Positions 16,684 through 26,138 are shown, counted from the stretch's first letter. The stretch is 64,000 nt of DNA from Nostoc sp. 'Peltigera membranacea cyanobiont' 210A (GCF_002246015.1 NZ_NOLJ01000005.1:355813-419812), one strand, 5' to 3'. The notes: generated by a model from the sequence alone, not told the origin. Translations and numbers: made by a program.

Positions 16684-18075
16684 GTGAAGAATTTCAGCCT
16701 CAGCCTCTATGCTTTTCATCTCCGCCACACCCTAACTGAACTTCCCGGTGAAGTTGTGACAGATGCTAATCTCTTGTGGGAAAATCTGGTGAAAGTGGGT
16801 GAAGGTTCTCTAACTTTTGTTGGGTTGAAAGATTTACGCTCAAAATTAATTTGTTATCAAAATGGTAAATACGACCCCAAGCAGGAAGTAGGAAGAAAAA
16901 CAGAATGGTTAAGTGTTTCTGGAAAAGACGTAGATTTGGGTAGTCTCCCCACAACAGAAGGCTTTAAAATTAATGCTAATCTTCAGCCTTTCTTGCTTAA
17001 CGATACTTACGCAGTTGATTTAACTCTCGTTGCAGAATCACCAAACATTTCCATAGACATACCACAACTGCAACATTTTAAACCAAGTTCCCTACTACCA
17101 TCGAATATTCAAGCATCTTTAGGACAAACATTATCGATTTATGGAGAAGTAGATCCAAGTGAAGATTGTGATACACTAGCTGAAAAATTAGTTATAGCCT
17201 TAGTAGCTGGCACAAATTTAAATCCTGTACGATCGCAACAGGGAGAACTGTTTGGTAGTCTTTTATTTGAATACCAAGCACTTGATCCAGATGAACCAGA
17301 TAATTCTGCAAAACAATGCCATATTTTAATAGTCATTAATAATAGTCAAGCTGCAACAGCAACACTTGCAGCAAAAGCATATAAATGGTTGCTAAATTTA
17401 CTATGTAGCTACCACAAAATACTTTACATTTATCAACTAGCGCGTCAACGCTACCGAGAAGCGAGAACGATTTATAGTAATTTAGAAAATAAAATCCAAG
17501 AATTTAACAGCCTGATATCTGAAAATCAAACACAATTATCTGGCTTAAAAAGCTTAATGGGAGAAATCCCCAAAAAAAGCTTTGATTACACCAGATGTTT
17601 GCAAGATTTACAAACACACCACACAGCAATTACTACTAATATTACTAATTACACAATTTGTTTAGAGAAGATTCAAACTATTGATAGCGGGAATAGCCCC
17701 CAATCTTGGCAAGATTTCATTAATAAAGACTGTAAGAAATGGCAAGAACAAATACAAACAGATATTAACTATCTGACTCCAGGTCAAGAATTGTTTGGAC
17801 AATTAGTTGATACTATCCGAGGTATAGTAGAAACAGAACAAACTGAGCGTGATCGCTCGCTAGAAAGTACAATCCAAGTATTAGGTATAGGATTTGGTGG
17901 TGGTGCGATCGCCTCTGGCGTATTCACAACACATATTGATAAAATTAATCTTCCGATAGTACAAAAGCATCCCCTTTACGCATCTTTATTGTTGAGTGTT
18001 TTATTTACATTCTTTTTTATCGGCATAGGTTGGCTGATAACTCAGCGCCAATATCATCCTAGAGATAAGAAGTAA
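16684..18075 (+). CDS. Coiled-coil protein with C-terminal membrane helices
   Basis: This 463-residue protein has three regions. The N-terminal half is probably beta-rich (NFSLSLYAFHLRHTL through roughly residue 215). A coiled coil spans about 245-310 (YREARTIYSNLENKIQEFNS). Two hydrophobic segments lie at the end (IGFGGGAIASGVF and PLYASLLLSVLFTFFFIGIG), finishing in a short basic tail. The start is GTG at 16684; no strong ribosome-binding site precedes it, so the start is uncertain. I do not recognise the family. It follows the CHAT gene and its small partner on the same strand and precedes a terminator at 18188, consistent with a three-gene unit whose last member is membrane-anchored. Membrane association is a prediction; effector function would be speculation. 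Confidence 0.75.
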   Translation: MKNFSLSLYAFHLRHTLTELPGEVVTDANLLWENLVKVGEGSLTFVGLKDLRSKLICYQNGKYDPKQEVGRKTEWLSVSGKDVDLGSLPTTEGFKINANLQPFLLNDTYAVDLTLVAESPNISIDIPQLQHFKPSSLLPSNIQASLGQTLSIYGEVDPSEDCDTLAEKLVIALVAGTNLNPVRSQQGELFGSLLFEYQALDPDEPDNSAKQCHILIVINNSQAATATLAAKAYKWLLNLLCSYHKILYIYQLARQRYREARTIYSNLENKIQEFNSLISENQTQLSGLKSLMGEIPKKSFDYTRCLQDLQTHHTAITTNITNYTICLEKIQTIDSGNSPQSWQDFINKDCKKWQEQIQTDINYLTPGQELFGQLVDTIRGIVETEQTERDRSLESTIQVLGIGFGGGAIASGVFTTHIDKINLPIVQKHPLYASLLLSVLFTFFFIGIGWLITQRQYHPRDKK

Positions 18076-18187
18076 ATAGAGAAATGATAAAACTCTTGTA
18101 AACACGGTATTATAGCTATCCCTTTAGGCTACGGTGGCTTACACAAGTACTCAAAATCTCATCGCTCAAAGCAACTTAACCGTTTTT

Positions 18188-18220
18188 ATACGCAGATGAA
18201 TATATTCTCTGCGTATTTTT
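18188..18220 (+). terminator. Intrinsic terminator after the CHAT operon
   Basis: ATACGCAGA (18188-18196) pairs with TCTGCGTAT (18208-18216) around an 11-base loop, followed by a T-run. It lies 113 bp after the stop codon of the coiled-coil/TM gene. Confidence 0.7.
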
Positions 18221-18343
18221 GATGAAAAAAAGATTCATCCCAATGTATATTTCTGCATTATTTTGGGAATCATAAATCGAGGAAGCATGATAAACCGCAA
18301 AATATTACTTCCTGAAATATCACGTAACTTTTAGAGGATAATT

Positions 18344-18814
18344 ATGTCTAAACGCAAGTTGCCCAAAGGCCGTAGTGTTAGTTCAGTTGCTATAGAACCA
18401 GAAGTTGCGATCGCAATTCTGGGGTTATTTTCCGCTGCGGCTGATGGTGAAGGTATTTCTTCCACAGAAGAATATGCTTTGAGTGAATTTCTCGGTCGGG
18501 TTGACTTATTTGAAGATTACTCTGAAGAAGACTTTGAAGAATTGACTGAAAAAGTCGTCAGCTTGATTGAAGAAGAAGAACCAGAAGATTTAATCGCCCA
18601 GTCTATCGAATCCTTACCCAATAAAGCTTATCGCGAAGCTGCATACATCACAGCTATCTTAGTAGTAGGGATTGACGAAGAAGTACCCGAAGCTGAACAA
18701 GATTATATCTCTGAACTTCAAGAAGCGTTAAATATTTCAGACGAACGCGCACAAGAACTTATAGACGCAGTGTTCGGAGAAGAAGAAGAGGAAGAAGAGG
18801 AAGAAGAGGAGTAA
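18344..18814 (+). CDS. TerB-like (tellurite resistance B fold) protein
   Basis: The 156-residue acidic protein resembles the all-helical TerB/DjlA-N fold. It has a first repeat with AILGLFSAAADGEGISSTEE followed by LSEFLGRVDLF, then REAAYITAILVVGIDEEVPE with another acidic turn. It ends in a run of more than ten glutamates. TerB-like proteins are small cytoplasmic metal- or stress-associated modules; the exact role is unknown and no other ter genes lie nearby. The ATG at 18344 follows TTAGAGGATAATT, giving an AGAGGA ribosome-binding site. Confidence 0.75.
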   Translation: MSKRKLPKGRSVSSVAIEPEVAIAILGLFSAAADGEGISSTEEYALSEFLGRVDLFEDYSEEDFEELTEKVVSLIEEEEPEDLIAQSIESLPNKAYREAAYITAILVVGIDEEVPEAEQDYISELQEALNISDERAQELIDAVFGEEEEEEEEEEE

Positions 18815-19064
18815 ATTTTTTGACTTGCAACCTCAGTCATCTACCATCTTTAATTTGGGGTTGCTAATTTAGAATATGAAATAATTTTGTTTGGGTTAAG
18901 TTGTTCAGATTCCCAGCTTCATGAAGAAGTTGGGAATTTTACATTGTATCAAAATTAACATTTTTCAGAGAAAGGTAAAATATCCTTGAGCGATCGCCAT
19001 TCAACTTTCACATCACGTTATCATCGGATATTGTGGAATTTCCGTGCGTAACTCGATAGCATCT

Positions 19065-21686
19065 ATGACCGCCTCTCACTCCGAAACTCCATCTAACAAG
19101 CCCGATGCAAGTACTTTTATTTCTGACCATCTACAGGTGGATCGCAGTAAGCTAAGTCAAATGTACTTGCATTATGTCGAGACGAAGGATAAATATCCTC
19201 ACGCGGTATTGCTGTATCGGGTAGGAGATTTCTTTGAATGCTATTTCCAAGATGCTGTCAAACTAGCGCAAGAATTGGAATTAGTTCTCACTAGTAAGCA
19301 AGCTGGAGAACAGGGACGGGTGGCGATGTCTGGTGTTCCGCATCACGCTTGGGAACGTTACGCGACGATGCTGGTAGAAAAAGGCTACGCGGTAGTAATT
19401 TGCGATCAAGTTGAAGATGCTTCTGAAGCTGCTGGGAGATTGGTACGGCGAGAAGTAACGCGCATTCTTACACCCGGCACTTTGCTAGAAGAAGGAATGC
19501 TCAAATCCAGTCGCAATAATTACTTAGCAGCAGTAGTAATTGCCGTAAATCATTGGGGTTTAGCCTATGCAGACATCTCTACAGGTGAATTTCTCACCAC
19601 TCAAGGTAGCGATTTAGAACATTTGACCCAAGAATTAATGCGCCTGCAACCTTCAGAGGTGTTAGTTCCGACAAATGCGCCCGATTTGGGTAGTTTGCTG
19701 CGTCCGGGAGAAACTTCGCCACATCTGCCGGAGTGTTTGCCACCATCATTTTGTTATAGTTTGCGATCGCAGCTTCCCTTTTCCCAAGGCGAAGCTAGAC
19801 CTAGATTATTGCAGAAATTTAAGGTGCGATCGCTCGAAGGACTTGGTTGCGATCATCTTCCCCTCGCCGTCCGTGCAGCAGGTGGTCTTCTAGAATACCT
19901 GGAAGATACTCAAAAAGAAAACCCTGTCACTCTTCAGAGACTCCGCAGCTATACTGTCACCGACTATCTAATTGTTGACAATCAAACCCGCCGTAACTTG
20001 GAAATTACCCAAACCGTTCGGGATGGCACTTTTCACGGTTCCCTACTTTGGGCGTTAGATAAAACTAGTACCGCGATGGGTGGGCGGGCTTTGCGGCGGT
20101 GGTTGTTGCAACCGCTACTTGATATTAAAGGCATTCGGGCGCGGCAAGATACCATCCAAGAATTGATGGAAAATACACCCCTGCGTCAAGATTTGCGGCA
20201 TTTATTACGCCAAATTTATGATTTGGAACGTCTTACAGGAAGGGCGGGTTCTGGTACAGCGAATGCTAGAGATTTAGTAGCTTTGGCAGATTCCCTCTCA
20301 CGCTTACCGGAATTATCCAACTTAGTAATTGAGACGCGTTCTCCTTTCCTGAAAGCTTTGCAGAAAGTCCCAAGTGTGTTGGAAGAATTGGCACAAAAGT
20401 TACACGCACATCTTGTAGAGTCGCCACCCATACTAATTAAAGAAGGCGGATTAATTCGCCCTAGTGTAAATCCCCTGTTGGATGAAAGGAAGGCGACTGT
20501 AGAAGCAGACCAGCAATGGATTGCCAACTTGGAAGTTGATGAGAGAGCTAAAACAGGAATTTCCACACTGAAGGTAGGATTTAACAAAACCTTTGGTTAT
20601 TACATCAGTATTTCTCGCACCAAAGCCGACCAAGTACCCGCTAACTATATCCGCAAGCAAACCCTGACTAATGAGGAACGTTACATCACCCCTGATTTGA
20701 AGGAACGGGAAGCCCGGATTCTGACGGCGCGAGATGATTTAAATCAGTTGGAATATGAGATTTTTACGGCGTTGCGGGAAGAGGTAGCACAAGAGGCGGA
20801 AGTAATTCGCAATTTATCTCGCGCAGTGGCGGCGGCGGATGTGTTGTGTGGTTTGGCTGAGTTGGCGGTGCATCAAGGTTACTGTCGTCCCGAAATGTTG
20901 TCAGGAAGGGAGATAAACATTGTTGATGGGCGTCATCCAGTGGTGGAACAGTCTTTACCTGCGGGGTTCTTTGTGCCGAATTCGACGCAATTGGGAAGTG
21001 AGGAAACGAACCACAGAGGCGCAGAGGACGCAGAGGAGAAGGAGGAGAAGGAGGAGAGTTTTCCCGCACCTGACTTAATTATTCTGACCGGGCCAAACGC
21101 CAGTGGCAAAAGTTGTTATTTGCGTCAGGTGGGATTGATTCAATTAATGGCGCAAATTGGTAGTTTTGTACCAGCTAGGTTTGCCAGATTGGGAATATGC
21201 GATCGCATTTTCACCCGTGTCGGTGCAGTAGATGATTTAGCGACTGGTCAATCTACCTTCATGGTGGAAATGAATGAAACCGCAAATATTCTCAACCATG
21301 CCACATCTAGGTCGTTGGTACTATTAGATGAAATTGGTCGCGGGACAGCAACATTTGATGGTCTTTCCATCGCTTGGGCGGTGGCAGAATATATAGCAGT
21401 GGATATTCGATCGCGCACAATTTTCGCCACCCATTACCATGAATTGAATGAATTGGCTAGCATTATACCGAATGTGGCTAACTATCAGGTGACAGTGAAA
21501 GAATTACCCGACCAAATTATCTTTTTACACCAAGTTCAACAAGGAGGTGCTGATAAGTCTTATGGAATTGAAGCGGGAAGATTGGCAGGTTTACCAGCCG
21601 TAGTTATTCAACGTGCAAAACAAGTGATGGGGCAAATTGAAAAACACAGTAAGATTGCGATGGGACTGCAAAATCTTGATGGGTAA
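19065..21686 (+). CDS. mutS: DNA mismatch repair protein MutS
   Basis: MutS recognises mismatches and recruits MutL. All domains are present: the mismatch-recognition domain (RVGDFFECYFQDA with the FxE motif), connector, lever (TRRNLEITQTVRDGTFHGSL), clamp, and ATPase with Walker A TGPNASGKS, Walker B LVLLDEIGRGT and TIFATHYHEL. I choose the ATG at 19065 (MTASHSE) over the GTG at 19044. An unusual acidic insertion (ETNHRGAEDAEEKEEKEE) lies between FVPNSTQLGS and DLIILTGPN, just before Walker A. It is encoded by a dispersed repeat at 21003-21058. It should fall on a loop before the ATPase core, so function is probably kept. A hairpin terminator follows at 21699. Confidence 0.96.
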   Translation: MTASHSETPSNKPDASTFISDHLQVDRSKLSQMYLHYVETKDKYPHAVLLYRVGDFFECYFQDAVKLAQELELVLTSKQAGEQGRVAMSGVPHHAWERYATMLVEKGYAVVICDQVEDASEAAGRLVRREVTRILTPGTLLEEGMLKSSRNNYLAAVVIAVNHWGLAYADISTGEFLTTQGSDLEHLTQELMRLQPSEVLVPTNAPDLGSLLRPGETSPHLPECLPPSFCYSLRSQLPFSQGEARPRLLQKFKVRSLEGLGCDHLPLAVRAAGGLLEYLEDTQKENPVTLQRLRSYTVTDYLIVDNQTRRNLEITQTVRDGTFHGSLLWALDKTSTAMGGRALRRWLLQPLLDIKGIRARQDTIQELMENTPLRQDLRHLLRQIYDLERLTGRAGSGTANARDLVALADSLSRLPELSNLVIETRSPFLKALQKVPSVLEELAQKLHAHLVESPPILIKEGGLIRPSVNPLLDERKATVEADQQWIANLEVDERAKTGISTLKVGFNKTFGYYISISRTKADQVPANYIRKQTLTNEERYITPDLKEREARILTARDDLNQLEYEIFTALREEVAQEAEVIRNLSRAVAAADVLCGLAELAVHQGYCRPEMLSGREINIVDGRHPVVEQSLPAGFFVPNSTQLGSEETNHRGAEDAEEKEEKEESFPAPDLIILTGPNASGKSCYLRQVGLIQLMAQIGSFVPARFARLGICDRIFTRVGAVDDLATGQSTFMVEMNETANILNHATSRSLVLLDEIGRGTATFDGLSIAWAVAEYIAVDIRSRTIFATHYHELNELASIIPNVANYQVTVKELPDQIIFLHQVQQGGADKSYGIEAGRLAGLPAVVIQRAKQVMGQIEKHSKIAMGLQNLDG
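21003..21058. repeat. Dispersed repeat inserted in frame in mutS
   Basis: The core ACGAACCACAGAGGCGCAGA and the following GGACGCAGAGGAGAAGGAG are shared, in reverse complement, with the inside of the MITE at 44738-44768 (CCTCTGCGTCCTCTGTGGTT). The insertion keeps the mutS frame and adds about 18 Glu/Ala-rich residues. Confidence 0.75.
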
Positions 21687-21698
21687 GCAAGTTCGTAG

Positions 21699-21720
21699 TA
21701 AGGACTTTAGTCCTTATTTT
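21699..21720 (+). terminator. mutS terminator within a dispersed palindrome
   Basis: TAAGGACTTTAGTCCTTATT plus TT forms an 8-bp perfect stem followed by T-rich sequence, 12 bp after the mutS stop. The related string GCACTAAAGTGCTTACTACA follows at once. The family recurs near 61834 and 63571. Confidence 0.65.
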
Positions 21721-21758
21721 CTAAGCACTAAAGTGCTTACTACAAACCGAAATGTTAA

Positions 21759-22328
21759 TTACTGCCGAAAAATTTCTACTTTTTGTAGCACCACTTCTTG
21801 ATTCGGACGATCTCTAGTCGTAGGCACATTAGCGATCTTGTTGACTATATCTAGACCTTGGACAACTTCACCAAAAACACTGTGTTTGTTGTCAAGGTGA
21901 GGCGTTGGTGCTTCTGTAATGAACCATTGCGAACCATTAGTACCGCGTCCGGCATTAGCCATCGACAGGATACCTGCACCAGTGTGTCTCAATTCAGGAT
22001 GAAACTCATCCTCAAATTGATATCCTGGGCCACCAGTACCCCATCGGTTGGCTGTATCTAGATAACGACTCAGAGGATCGCCACACTGAATCATAAAATC
22101 AGGGATAACCCGGTGAAAGCGAACCCCATCGTAAGCTGGAGTTCCCTTACCAGATTGACCCGTTTTAGGGTCTTTCCAGTCGATTGTTCCAGTTGCTAGA
22201 CCGACAAAATTTTTGACGGTGTTGGGGGTTCGCTCTTCTTCCAAACGAACTACAATTTCACCCAAGGAAGTAATTAAACGAGCGTGCAGCTTACCATCAC
22301 CGGGAATATTAATTTCTGGAAAATTCAT
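21759..22328 (-). CDS. Cyclophilin-type peptidyl-prolyl isomerase
   Basis: The 189-residue protein has the cyclophilin signature blocks FHRVIPDFMIQCGDP, GAGILSMANAGRGTNGSQWF and HLDNKHSVFGEVVQG. It catalyses cis-trans isomerisation of Xaa-Pro bonds. There is no signal peptide, so it is cytoplasmic. Trp replaces the usual Phe in the NGSQ(F/W)FI motif, a common variation. It is monocistronic and converges with mutS. Confidence 0.93.
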   Translation of the reverse strand: MNFPEINIPGDGKLHARLITSLGEIVVRLEEERTPNTVKNFVGLATGTIDWKDPKTGQSGKGTPAYDGVRFHRVIPDFMIQCGDPLSRYLDTANRWGTGGPGYQFEDEFHPELRHTGAGILSMANAGRGTNGSQWFITEAPTPHLDNKHSVFGEVVQGLDIVNKIANVPTTRDRPNQEVVLQKVEIFRQ

Positions 22329-22386
22329 GAGGTATCCTATTTTTACAAGTGCTAGTATTTGAACTATATAAGTTTATCAGCATTCA

Positions 22387-22433
22387 AGTTCCCGCCTTTA
22401 GACATGACAAAAAACCTGAAGGCAGGAAACTTA
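22387..22433 (-). terminator. Imperfect hairpin after the amine oxidase gene
   Basis: AAGTTCCCGCCTTTAG and CTGAAGGCAGGAAACTT pair with a few wobbles around an A-rich loop. It lies 15 bp past the stop of the amine oxidase gene on the minus strand. Confidence 0.5.
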
Positions 22434-22447
22434 AGCCAACAAATATT

Positions 22448-24430
22448 TTACTCTGGCAAATTTATCGCTGGATTCCGGCTAAAGAATCCTCTAGGGACTA
22501 GCTTAAAGCCAACTTGATGAACAGGCATCACAGGCCAATCCTCCGATCGCGGAATATGAGTTACGCCCATTGTGTACCACAGTACGATATCTTCACCCAG
22601 CAAAGACTCATTGTCTGAGATGTATTTTGGCAAACCCTGTCCAGGTTGAGTTTGGTTGGGATAATCTCCCCCAGCATAAAGTTCACTAGGTTTATATTTT
22701 GTTACCCACACGTGATGAGTCGCAAATTCTGCCCTTTCCCGGATTTTTGAACCTTCCACAGGGAAAAATATCGAGTTTCCTTCAGGCATCAGCATATATC
22801 CAGGCGCAGCACCGAGAGGATTTTTTTTGTCTGCGCTAACAATCATCCACTCCCGACTGCTTTTCATATCCAAATCGCGCACAGCAGAGGTTTCTTTAGC
22901 TAGCGGAGTTTCTGAAAGTGCGATCGCATTTCCTAAAGGATTTTTCTCATTCATCGGCAAAGCTTTCACGTTCATTTCCATTACAGAATTAGCCTGACCA
23001 TCGACATCGAAATCTAGGCGATAGTTGAAAAAGTGCTGATGATTTACTCCGAAGATATTCTTAGCAATTAGCCGACCATAGGAATCATCCTCAGATTGCT
23101 TTTGAGCAGCCGTTCCTTGCGCCAGTACGATACCCGTTAACTCATTTTGGACTTCCAAAGTCCCATCCTGGTGAAAGATCCAATTGATGCTGTAATCATA
23201 GTTGTCAATGGCTACCGTCATCTTCATCACTAATTCTCGACTGCGACGGACATCATTACGCCGAGTATTATACTCATAGTGTTTCCACAGCATTCCGCGA
23301 TCGCGTTCGTAGATACCAATAACCCCTGGTATTTGATAAGGTTCTCCCTGCTCATTAGCAAATACAGCATTTAGCAACAAGCCATTTTCGGGAATTTCTT
23401 TACCTAATTCCATCGTATTTGCTAGTAAACCTAAGTTGTATTCCCCAACATCAAAGGCATTTCTGAACGACCAAGTAGGCTCAGGATTACCATAAGGTAC
23501 TACCATCTCTGAGAGGCTAGCGCGGTATAAAACTGGTCGAATATTTTCCCCGTCATTGTGCGTCACTTGATAGAGCATTAATCCATTACGAGGATGCATT
23601 GAATAGCGAAACTTCCAACCTTGCCAGCTAATTTCATTGTCTTCGATCTGGAAACTTCTACCATTCGGTTGGAGAATCTTTAATGCTTTAAGTGGTGACA
23701 GCAATTTGCCCAAGGACTTTACATCGTAGTTCCAGTTTTCTTTAGAGAAAGGGACGTTTCCTCTATCAATAAAACTGGCAACTTTATCTGTGTTCAAATT
23801 CACTGTTGCTAAGACTCCCTCAATGGGACTACCGTAATAGTTCCAGCCTTTGCCTTTGTAGTAAGATAAGCCGCGACAAAGACGATTACCTGTTGCTTCT
23901 TCCTGCTGACTGAGGATTCCTGGAGACCACCAACTAATTTTGACCTGATCAAAATCGGTAATTCCCCGCCTTTGCATCGCTTTTTGCCATCGGGGATCGG
24001 CTTTGACAACTTGAGTTGCTAGTTCATATTCTGAATTAATGATCGCAGGTTGAACTGACGGTATTTCTTTCCAAGAACTTAAGGTTTTGCTTCTCAGGTC
24101 AACGATACCTTCAAAGGTTTTGTTATCTGAACGTTCATAGATTACCAAAAAAACTTTTCGCTGGAAGACTTTCCCAGGTGTAAAATTTATAACTTCCTCT
24201 TTATCTGGTTCTTGTAAAGCAATAAGAGGAAAAGCTGCCATTTCGCTCAATTTTTTTTCTCTTTCGATGACCGAAACAGCTGTGCTAATTTCTACCTCAG
24301 TTAGTGAAGTGAGAGGATGGGAAATCGAAGGCTGTTGAGCCGTCAATTTTTCCATTAATCCGATTGAGATAGAAATGACGGAAATGATCGCAATAGATAG
24401 CCATAAAAAACGCTTTAGCCGCTTAATCAT
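22448..24430 (-). CDS. Copper amine oxidase (primary-amine oxidase)
   Basis: This enzyme oxidatively deaminates primary amines to aldehydes with H2O2 release. The 660-residue protein has an N-terminal hydrophobic segment (about residues 9-24, FLWLSIAIISVISISI), so it is exported or membrane-anchored. The required residues are visible: catalytic-base Asp327 in FDVGEYNLG, the topaquinone Tyr411 in DNYDY, the copper pair His464/His466 in NHQHFF, and the third copper His in THIPRSEDWPVMP near residue 632. An intact set suggests activity. The likely role is use of amines as nitrogen source in the periplasm. No transporter or regulator adjoins it. Confidence 0.9.
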   Translation of the reverse strand: MIKRLKRFLWLSIAIISVISISIGLMEKLTAQQPSISHPLTSLTEVEISTAVSVIEREKKLSEMAAFPLIALQEPDKEEVINFTPGKVFQRKVFLVIYERSDNKTFEGIVDLRSKTLSSWKEIPSVQPAIINSEYELATQVVKADPRWQKAMQRRGITDFDQVKISWWSPGILSQQEEATGNRLCRGLSYYKGKGWNYYGSPIEGVLATVNLNTDKVASFIDRGNVPFSKENWNYDVKSLGKLLSPLKALKILQPNGRSFQIEDNEISWQGWKFRYSMHPRNGLMLYQVTHNDGENIRPVLYRASLSEMVVPYGNPEPTWSFRNAFDVGEYNLGLLANTMELGKEIPENGLLLNAVFANEQGEPYQIPGVIGIYERDRGMLWKHYEYNTRRNDVRRSRELVMKMTVAIDNYDYSINWIFHQDGTLEVQNELTGIVLAQGTAAQKQSEDDSYGRLIAKNIFGVNHQHFFNYRLDFDVDGQANSVMEMNVKALPMNEKNPLGNAIALSETPLAKETSAVRDLDMKSSREWMIVSADKKNPLGAAPGYMLMPEGNSIFFPVEGSKIRERAEFATHHVWVTKYKPSELYAGGDYPNQTQPGQGLPKYISDNESLLGEDIVLWYTMGVTHIPRSEDWPVMPVHQVGFKLVPRGFFSRNPAINLPE

Positions 24431-24548
24431 CTTTTAGATTTTTACAAAAGACTTATAGTTATCTATTTCCAAACCTAAGATTGAAAACCGATAAATTAAA
24501 AGGCTAAAGCAAAATTAATTATAATAAAATAACCCCTTTCCGCTTGCG

Positions 24549-24662
24549 GGGCTACAGTGTACACACAAATCGAATTACCCCCCTTAATCCTCCCTTTACA
24601 AGGGGGGAAACAAGAAAGAAATCTAGAACCCTCCCCTTTATAAGGGGAGGGTTAGGGTGGGG
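24549..24662. repeat. Dispersed repeat cluster
   Basis: GGCTACAGTGTACACACAAA is followed by CCCCCCTTAATCCTCCCTTT and GGGGAGGGTTAGGGTGGGG, the same composite arrangement as at 11158-11399. It lies between the Ycf37-like gene and the amine oxidase promoter. Confidence 0.7.
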
Positions 24663-24702
24663 TCGGGTTCCGGGTATTATGCTTAATTACCTGGACATTA
24701 TC

Positions 24703-25227
24703 TTACGCAGAAACTAAACGGCGTAAAGATTCAGCACGACGTTTAGCAATAGGGTTATTTGGAGCCAATTTGAGTGCTTCTTCGTAACTTTGTAACGCCT
24801 GAGTCGTTAATTTTTTCTTTTCGTAGGCGTGACCGAGATTATTCAATCCTGTTACGTAGTCTGGTTTAGACTTGAGAGCTTCTTTGTACTGACGAATTGC
24901 TAAGTCATATTGCTCTTGGGTGAAATAAATATAGCCGAGTCCGTTGTAAATGGGGGCGATATCTTCTTCTCCCTCTTCTTGGGCAGCTTTGAGAGCTTTT
25001 TGAAGTAGCGCGATCGCTTGAGAGTACATTTTTTTCTCTGAATAAATACTGCCTAACTCATAATATTCTTGAGTCGTACCCTTTTCTTTCTCTAATTTCT
25101 TTCGCAATTTTGCAAAAGAGCCTTCAACCTTGCGAGTTTTGAAAATCTGGCGAAACACACTCACGGCTGCAATTGTGAGTATAACCACCAAAATTGAAAG
25201 ATAAACAACGGCTAGACTGTTATCCAT
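24703..25227 (-). CDS. ycf37: Ycf37-like TPR protein
   Basis: The 174-residue protein starts with one membrane helix (SLAVVYLSILVVILTIAAV), then a basic linker and three TPR motifs (EYYELGSIYSEKKMYSQAI, PIYNGLGYIYFTQEQYDLAI, GLNNLGHAYEKKKLTTQAL). This size and order match cyanobacterial Ycf37, a thylakoid factor for photosystem I assembly or stability. The assignment rests on architecture; other membrane-anchored TPR proteins can look similar. It is transcribed toward the amine oxidase gene and lies 83 bp from the binding-protein gene. Confidence 0.65.
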   Translation of the reverse strand: MDNSLAVVYLSILVVILTIAAVSVFRQIFKTRKVEGSFAKLRKKLEKEKGTTQEYYELGSIYSEKKMYSQAIALLQKALKAAQEEGEEDIAPIYNGLGYIYFTQEQYDLAIRQYKEALKSKPDYVTGLNNLGHAYEKKKLTTQALQSYEEALKLAPNNPIAKRRAESLRRLVSA

Positions 25228-25310
25228 TACTGCAAATACAAATATTATAAAGTTTGTTATTTGTCATTAGTCATTTGTTATTCACTAATGACTAATGACC
25301 AATGACCAAT

Positions 25311-26126
25311 TTACGGTAAACCCCAATATTGAGAGCGTTCCTGGAGCCAACCTTTTTCTAAATAACGAGCGATCGCGTGATTCACATTTCGTCTAAACTC
25401 ATCGTACTGCAATCCCTTGGGCATTACTACACATAAGGGTTCAGTTGATAACTTAGTCGGCAGTAACCGATATTGAGGATATTGTTGCGCCCAACCGCTT
25501 AGAACACTAGCATCTGCGGCAAAGGCTACGGCGGCATTATTTTCTATTTTCTCTCGCGCTTCATTATAGGAATCTACTCCTACTAACTCGGCGTTTGGCA
25601 GATAGTACCGCACTTGAGCAATGGTACTGGAGTTGTTGAGTACGGCAATCTTTTGTTTTGACAAATCGCTCAACTGCTGCACAGAGGGATCTTTTGTAAC
25701 TAATCTAGTGCCATCCAAATAGTAGGGAACACTGAAACTAACTATGCGGGCGCGTGACTCGGTTGCTGTGACTCTAGCGATCGCAAAATCAACTTTCTTG
25801 TCTAAAACTACAGACAGGCGATCGCGATTCGCTACAGGTTGAAATTTTACTGCTTCGGCTTTACCAACCAAGTCAGTTGCCAAACGCTTGGCCAAGTCAA
25901 TTTCTAAGCCTTGCAAATTTCCGTTGGCATCTTTAAATCCCAAGGGACGCAAGTTATCTTTCACGGCAACATTTAAATAGCCCCGCTGCTGAATTTCTGA
26001 CATTTCGGCAGCAGATGCAGTTAATCCTGTCCCTACTAGAGAAAAGCAAAAAAGCCAAAAGATAGTGGCGGATAATACCAGATGTAACCGAGTAATTGCT
26101 TGCCGTCTGTTACATCTGTTATACAT
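25311..26126 (-). CDS. Amino-acid-type ABC substrate-binding protein
   Basis: The 271-residue protein has a signal peptide (hydrophobic core LVLSATIFWLFCFSLVG, cleavage near ASAAE) and the SBP_bac_3 fold: RGYLNVAVKDNLRPLGF, GLEIDLAKRLA, DFAIARVTATESRARIVSFS, PYYLDGTRLV, and a C-terminal EKGWLQE. It binds a polar solute, probably an amino acid, in the periplasm. No permease or ATPase gene is adjacent. Only 12 bp separate its start from the stop of rplT on the same strand, so it may be co-transcribed with the ribosomal genes. Confidence 0.85.
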   Translation of the reverse strand: MYNRCNRRQAITRLHLVLSATIFWLFCFSLVGTGLTASAAEMSEIQQRGYLNVAVKDNLRPLGFKDANGNLQGLEIDLAKRLATDLVGKAEAVKFQPVANRDRLSVVLDKKVDFAIARVTATESRARIVSFSVPYYLDGTRLVTKDPSVQQLSDLSKQKIAVLNNSSTIAQVRYYLPNAELVGVDSYNEAREKIENNAAVAFAADASVLSGWAQQYPQYRLLPTKLSTEPLCVVMPKGLQYDEFRRNVNHAIARYLEKGWLQERSQYWGLP

Positions 26127-26138
26127 CCCTCACCACCT

